This document shows, in pieces, positions 4,375-7,827 of a DNA stretch of 7,827 nucleotides. The notes beneath the pieces are model-generated. The model was not told the origin of the DNA, did not search any database, and was given only the letters and a program-made list of their open reading frames with translations. Location: NCBI GenBank assembly GCA_937858455.1, contig CALLYN010000707.1, forward strand, positions 1 to 7,827, in the 5' to 3' direction. This DNA comes from an uncultured Kouleothrix sp. (GTDB lineage Bacteria; Chloroflexota; Chloroflexia; Chloroflexales; Roseiflexaceae). A program made the position numbers and the translations under genes. Within the stretch, counting starts at the first letter, position 1. Each line of letters opens with the position of its first letter.

Positions 4375-7287
4375 TTATAAGACCTTGGTTACGTCAAGCC
4401 AGCCGGGCTTGGCGGCGTTCGCGGCGTCGATCGCCGCCTGCGAGCCAAGCACCACCACCAGCCCGCGGTCGGCCACCTGGTCGAGCACATCGGCGAACAC
4501 CAGGAAATCGGCGGCGGTCGTAGCAAGGATTTCCTCGCGGATGCGCTGGCGGATCTCGTCGGTATCGCCCACCAGGTAGCGCACCATCGAGGTGTAGCCC
4601 TTGGCGTCCGGCAGCTGGTAGGTATCCACATCGCCGATCGTCCCGATGATGCTGCGCGTCAGCTCGGATTCGTCGAGGCGCGCCTCGCGCAAGAACGTGC
4701 CGGTCTGGTCGTACACATCAAGCGTGGCGGTCAGGTTCGGGTCGCGGTACGACAGAAATGTAAACCCGCCCGAGCGCTGGTCGAACACGCTGAAGCCGCC
4801 GTAGGCGCCGCCCTGCACGCGCACCTTTTCCCACAGCCAGGTGGTGCGCAGGTACTTGCCGATCACCGCAGCCGCGCCGTTGGGCTTGTAGCCGAGCTTG
4901 TACAGATCGGCGCCCTTGCCGACATAGTTGACCTGCGCGGGGATGGCCAGGCCCTCGAAGCGCGCGCCCTGGTCGATCGCCCAGCGCTCGGCCACGGCCG
5001 GCGAGCTTGGCAGCGCGCCGAGGAAGCCCGAAAGCTGCGGCGCGAACTGGTGCCAGCCGGCGGCGTCGGTAGTGACGTTGCAGAGCATGGCGGCGCGATT
5101 CACCAGCGTGTCGCGGATCTGCTCGAGCGTGGCCTGTACCGCCGGCCAGTCGGCGTCGACCGCCTGGGCCAGCCGGCGCAGAAAGAACAGGTACGTGACG
5201 CCGCCGATCTGCTCGGCGGCCCAATCGGCCTCGTTGAAGTTGGCGCGCAGCCGCGTATTCACCACGGCATGGCCAGCCGGCACGAGCCGGGCCTCGTGCG
5301 AAGCCTTTTCTTCGAGCACGATCTGGCGGAAGCGCTCCTGGTTGCTCAGCCGGGCGTCGAGCAGCACGTCGCGCACGATCGCCAGCAGCTCGCCGGCCTT
5401 CTCGGGCGTCGCCTTGCCGCGCAGGAACAGCCAGGCCGCCGCGTGCTGCGAGCCGCGCACCACCGAGGTGAGGTGCTGACTCCAGATGCCGCCGGTGGCG
5501 CGGCCGATCCGCTGCGAGAGCTGCACGAAGTCGGCGGCGCCAGCGCCCATCTCGAGCAGCGCGCGGCCGAACAGCGTGGTGTAGGGCAGCAGGTCGGCCG
5601 GCAGCATGTGCAGATCGAGGCCGACATCGAGGTAGATCACGCCGTTGGTGAACAGGTCGTGGTACAGAATGCGCGCGCCGCCATCGTCCGACACCGCGAT
5701 CGGGATTTTCTTGTTTTCGCGCGCCAGGTCGGCCAGCGTCAGCGTCGGTATGCTCGCCAGCGCCTCGGGCGTGTCGGGCGTTTCCTGGGCCAGCCTGAGC
5801 GTGCGGGCATTCTCGGCCACCGCCGCCAGGTCGGCGTCGCTCATGGCGGCGCGGGCGGCCTCAAGGCGGGCCTGCTCATCCTCGGCGTCGCGGCGGGCCT
5901 GGTCGGCGTCGGGTGTGAGCAGCACTGTGGCGCGGTGCGTGTTCTTGAGGAAATACTCGACGATCAGCTGCTCGAAGACGCGCTCGCCGGCCGCAATGCG
6001 CGATTTGATCGCGTCGAGCGGCGCCGCGAACGCCAGCGGGGCGAGCGGGTCGCGATCGTAGAGCCAGGTGTTGAGCGCGCGCAGCATCAGCGCGATGCCG
6101 CGCGGAAACGAGCCGGTATTATTTTCGCGCAGGCTGAACTCGACCGTATTCATCGCCGCGTCGACGGTTTCAGGGTCGATGCCGTTGCTGGCGAGCTGGG
6201 TGAGCGTCTGGAGCACCAGCTGCTCGACGGCGCCGGCGTTGGCGGCGGCAATGCCCTTCAGGCCAGTCGAGAACATCATCTGGCGCAGCGAGTCGATCAG
6301 GCCGCCGCCGGCGAGGTCTTCGCCCAGCCCCGAGTCGATCAGCGCGCGGCGCAGCGGCGCGGCCGGCGTGCCGATCAGAATATATGAAAGAATGCCGAGC
6401 GCCAGGTCGGTGGCGGTGTCGCTCACCTCGTCGAACATCCAGTTGATCGTGACCATGGCCTTTTTCTCGCCGTCGTCCTGGGTTCCGGCGTAGGAGCGCG
6501 TCAGCTGGCGCGGCTCGGCGAAGCGCGGCTGCAGGCCCACGTGCGAGTCGACGGCGCTCGGCTCGAAGTCGCGCAGGTACGCGTCGAGCAGCTTCAGCCG
6601 CTGGGCCGGGTCGTCGTCGCCATAGAAAAAGATCCGCGCGTTGGAAGGGTGGTAGAAGCCGCGGTGGAACGCGCTAAACTGCTCGAATGTCAGGTCGGGG
6701 ATATGGCGCGGGTTGCCGCCCGAATCGACGCCGTAGGTGCTGTCGGGGTACAGCGCCTGCTGCGACTGCTCGGCCAGCACGCTATCGGGCGAGGAGTAGT
6801 TGCCCTTCATTTCGTTGAACACCACGCCCTTGAACGTCAGCGGCTCGGCGGGGTCGTTCAGCTCGTAGTGCCAGCCCTCTTGCTGGAGCACCTGCGGCGT
6901 CAGGCGCGGGTAGAACACCGCGTCGAGGTAGACGTCGATCAGGTTGTAGAAATCTTGCACATTCTGGCTGGCCACCGGGTAGCACGTCTTGTCGGGGTAG
7001 GTCATGGCGTTCACGAACGTCTGGAGCGAGCCCTTGATCAGCTCGACGAACGGCTCTTTGACCGGGTATTTGCGCGAGCCGCACAGCACCGAGTGCTCGA
7101 GAATATGGGCCACGCCGGTCGAGTCGCTCGGCGGCGTGCGAAAGGTGATGCCAAACACCTTGTTCTCGTCGTCGTTCTCGAGCGAGAGCAGCTCGGCGCC
7201 GGTTTTGGCGTGCCGGTACAGCCGCGCCCTGGTGTTCAGCTCGGGGATGTCCTGCTCGCGCAGCAGCTCGAAGCCGTCGGTGGTCAT
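4375..7287 (-). CDS. PreP-like M16C zinc metallopeptidase (insulinase family)
   Basis: A 970-residue cytoplasmic peptidase of the presequence-protease type, close to the usual length of about 970-1000. Such enzymes form a closed chamber that cuts short unfolded peptides. The inverted zinc motif HxxEH is H61-I-L-E64-H65, followed by SVLCGSRKYPVKEPF, a typical PreP block, and the third zinc ligand Glu159 in GVVFNEMKGNYSSPDSV. The first M16 and M16_C halves occupy about 30-400, the M16C-associated domain about 460-700, and the degenerate C-terminal half about 730-970. The latter has Arg823 and Tyr829 in RVQGGAYGG, the residues that complete the active site from the far side in PreP. All key residues are present, so it should be active. 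No signal peptide is seen. I chose ATG 7287 because GAGGAGG sits 5 nt before it; a GTG nine codons earlier has no ribosome site. A promoter box lies about 117 bp upstream, and the divergent neighbour is an amidase. Confidence 0.93.
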   Translation of the reverse strand: MTTDGFELLREQDIPELNTRARLYRHAKTGAELLSLENDDENKVFGITFRTPPSDSTGVAHILEHSVLCGSRKYPVKEPFVELIKGSLQTFVNAMTYPDKTCYPVASQNVQDFYNLIDVYLDAVFYPRLTPQVLQQEGWHYELNDPAEPLTFKGVVFNEMKGNYSSPDSVLAEQSQQALYPDSTYGVDSGGNPRHIPDLTFEQFSAFHRGFYHPSNARIFFYGDDDPAQRLKLLDAYLRDFEPSAVDSHVGLQPRFAEPRQLTRSYAGTQDDGEKKAMVTINWMFDEVSDTATDLALGILSYILIGTPAAPLRRALIDSGLGEDLAGGGLIDSLRQMMFSTGLKGIAAANAGAVEQLVLQTLTQLASNGIDPETVDAAMNTVEFSLRENNTGSFPRGIALMLRALNTWLYDRDPLAPLAFAAPLDAIKSRIAAGERVFEQLIVEYFLKNTHRATVLLTPDADQARRDAEDEQARLEAARAAMSDADLAAVAENARTLRLAQETPDTPEALASIPTLTLADLARENKKIPIAVSDDGGARILYHDLFTNGVIYLDVGLDLHMLPADLLPYTTLFGRALLEMGAGAADFVQLSQRIGRATGGIWSQHLTSVVRGSQHAAAWLFLRGKATPEKAGELLAIVRDVLLDARLSNQERFRQIVLEEKASHEARLVPAGHAVVNTRLRANFNEADWAAEQIGGVTYLFFLRRLAQAVDADWPAVQATLEQIRDTLVNRAAMLCNVTTDAAGWHQFAPQLSGFLGALPSSPAVAERWAIDQGARFEGLAIPAQVNYVGKGADLYKLGYKPNGAAAVIGKYLRTTWLWEKVRVQGGAYGGFSVFDQRSGGFTFLSYRDPNLTATLDVYDQTGTFLREARLDESELTRSIIGTIGDVDTYQLPDAKGYTSMVRYLVGDTDEIRQRIREEILATTAADFLVFADVLDQVADRGLVVVLGSQAAIDAANAAKPGWLDVTKVL

Positions 7288-7292
7288 ATGCG

Positions 7293-7299
7293 CCTCCTC
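7293..7299 (-). promoter_or_regulatory. Ribosome binding site that fixes the peptidase start
   Basis: GAGGAGG on the minus strand lies 5 nt before ATG 7287. Because it falls inside the extra codons of the longer GTG-initiated frame (7314), it argues that the protein begins MTTDGFELL. Confidence 0.8.
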
Positions 7300-7314
7300 A
7301 TCCTCTGGCCACAC

Positions 7315-7334
7315 GGCGCCGCATGGGCGGCGCC
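7315..7334 (-). other. Hairpin in the peptidase leader
   Basis: An 8-bp perfect stem pairs 7315-7322 with 7327-7334 (GGCGCCGC/GCGGCGCC) around a 4-nt loop. Its lower edge is 15 nt upstream of the GAGGAGG site, so it could affect translation of the peptidase mRNA. No T-run follows it. Confidence 0.35.
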
Positions 7335-7403
7335 AGCAGCTAGCATGCCGATTACGTATGTCTATATGATGCCGGATGCGATGCCGGCCGCAGGCGATGC
7401 TTT

Positions 7404-7409
7404 ATTGTA
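7404..7409 (-). promoter_or_regulatory. Possible -10 box of the peptidase
   Basis: TACAAT read on the minus strand, 5 of 6 to the TATAAT consensus, in the only A/T-rich patch of the region. No convincing -35 hexamer is present at 16-18 nt. It would give a leader of roughly 110 nt. Confidence 0.35.
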
Positions 7410-7562
7410 CCAGATCGCAGGCGCGCCGCTTGCCCTGCGCGCGGGCAGCGCCAGGGCTGGGGCAACGTCTTTCAGGCGAACGAGAGCGAGGGCCGATTTA
7501 GCACGAGCCATGCGGGTAGCGCGGCGGCGCACAGGCACTACAGCGTGGCGAGCAGAGCATGC

Positions 7563-7568
7563 TATAGT
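7563..7568 (+). promoter_or_regulatory. Possible -10 box of the amidase
   Basis: TATAGT within GCTATAGTGG, about 52 nt before the amidase ATG. The -35 position holds only a weak match (TACAGC or ACAGCG). A GGCGCC/GGCGCC 6-bp hairpin (7576-7581 with 7593-7598) would lie in the short leader. Confidence 0.35.
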
Positions 7569-7619
7569 GGTGCGCGGCGCCGATGCCTTCCGGGCGCCAA
7601 CCAAGCGAAGGGTTCTGCC

Positions 7620-7827
7620 ATGGACACACACGAGCTGTGCTTTCTGCCCGCCACCGAGCTGGCGGCGATGCTGCGCGCGCGCGCGATCTCGGCGTACGAG
7701 CTGATGCAGGCGCACCTGGAGCAGATCGCGCGCATCAACCCGCGCGTGAACGCGATCGTCACGCTCCTGCCCGAGCAGGCGCTAGCCCAGGCGCGCGCCG
7801 CCGACACGGCGCTGGCGCGCGGCGAGG
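7620..7827 (+). CDS. Amidase-signature enzyme, N-terminal part (3' end outside window)
   Basis: The first 69 residues of an amidase signature family protein (GatA, acylamidase and related hydrolases). The visible part is the family's typical helical N-terminus: L-P-A-T-E-L-A-A-M-L-R at 9-19, then ISAYELMQAHLEQIARINP (23-41) and the characteristic NAIVTLLPEQALAQARAAD (44-62). This matches the usual pattern of choosing sites by sort/ordering helices before the glycine-serine core. The catalytic Lys-Ser-Ser triad lies beyond the window, so activity and substrate cannot be judged. ATG 7620 follows GAAGGG by 7 nt. No gatC or gatB is visible, so GatA itself cannot be claimed; a stand-alone amidase is equally likely. 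It diverges from the M16C peptidase. Confidence 0.82.
   Translation, partial: MDTHELCFLPATELAAMLRARAISAYELMQAHLEQIARINPRVNAIVTLLPEQALAQARAADTALARGE

Larger units (their letters stand above)
7288..7619. other. Divergent promoter region between peptidase and amidase (no gene seen)
   Basis: A 332-bp gap with candidate -10 boxes for both flanking genes, a hairpin just above the peptidase ribosome site (7315-7334) and a short stretch of repeated GATGC/GATGCCGG between about 7369 and 7400. Frames open across it lack ribosome sites and have compositions expected of GC-rich shadow frames, so I call no gene here. Confidence 0.6.

Noticed and set aside
5050..6387. Long plus-strand open frame opposite the peptidase
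   Set aside because: Composition (Arg, Gly, Ala, Val, His rich, no motif) is that of a shadow frame of the strongly supported M16C gene; no ribosome site.
7348..7704. Plus-strand frame starting MPITYVYMM ahead of the amidase
   Set aside because: No ribosome site, Arg/Ala-rich shadow composition, and it overlaps the amidase start in another frame.
1..7827. Search for CRISPR repeats, tRNA, rRNA, transposases or defence genes
   Set aside because: No regularly spaced direct repeats, no cloverleaf or rRNA-like sequence, and no matching protein motifs were seen.

Overview
The window is GC-rich, with dense coding on both strands and strong Shine-Dalgarno sites. A PucC-family (BCH/PUCC) transporter, a large M16C insulinase-like peptidase, a GH35 beta-galactosidase and A/T-capped intergenic palindromes together suggest a filamentous Chloroflexota bacterium (class Chloroflexia, Roseiflexus/Kouleothrix-like). 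That placement is an inference from gene content and style; no marker gene is present.

Layout from left to right. (1) 1-1131 (+) is the C-terminal 376 residues of a GH35-type beta-galactosidase whose catalytic barrel lies outside the window. (2) 1220-1396 (-) is a 58-residue, very basic protein with a CLMCKPWK motif, opened by GTG behind a perfect GGAGG. Its end faces the galactosidase end across an inverted repeat. (3) 1397-1780 is non-coding and holds a 22-bp hairpin, a second small hairpin and the leader of the next gene. (4) 1781-2590 (+) is an alpha/beta hydrolase with a complete Ser-Asp-His triad. (5) 2591-2882 is a convergent intergenic region with a 15-bp hairpin that probably ends transcription. 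(6) 2883-4202 (-) is a PucC-family 12-helix major facilitator. (7) 4203-4374 holds three hairpins, two of which repeat the architecture seen at 1439-1512. (8) 4375-7287 (-) is a 970-residue PreP-like M16C metallopeptidase. (9) 7288-7619 is a divergent promoter region. (10) 7620-7827 (+) is the start of an amidase-signature enzyme, cut by the window edge.

The genes do not form an obvious pathway. They are mostly single transcription units with convergent or divergent neighbours; only the peptidase and pucC share a direction, separated by 172 bp of hairpin DNA. I see no CRISPR array, tRNA, rRNA, transposase or defence cassette, and no clear new multi-gene system. The best leads are the small CxxC protein gene, the twin-hairpin intergenic element present twice, and a PucC-type carrier with no photosynthesis gene beside it.
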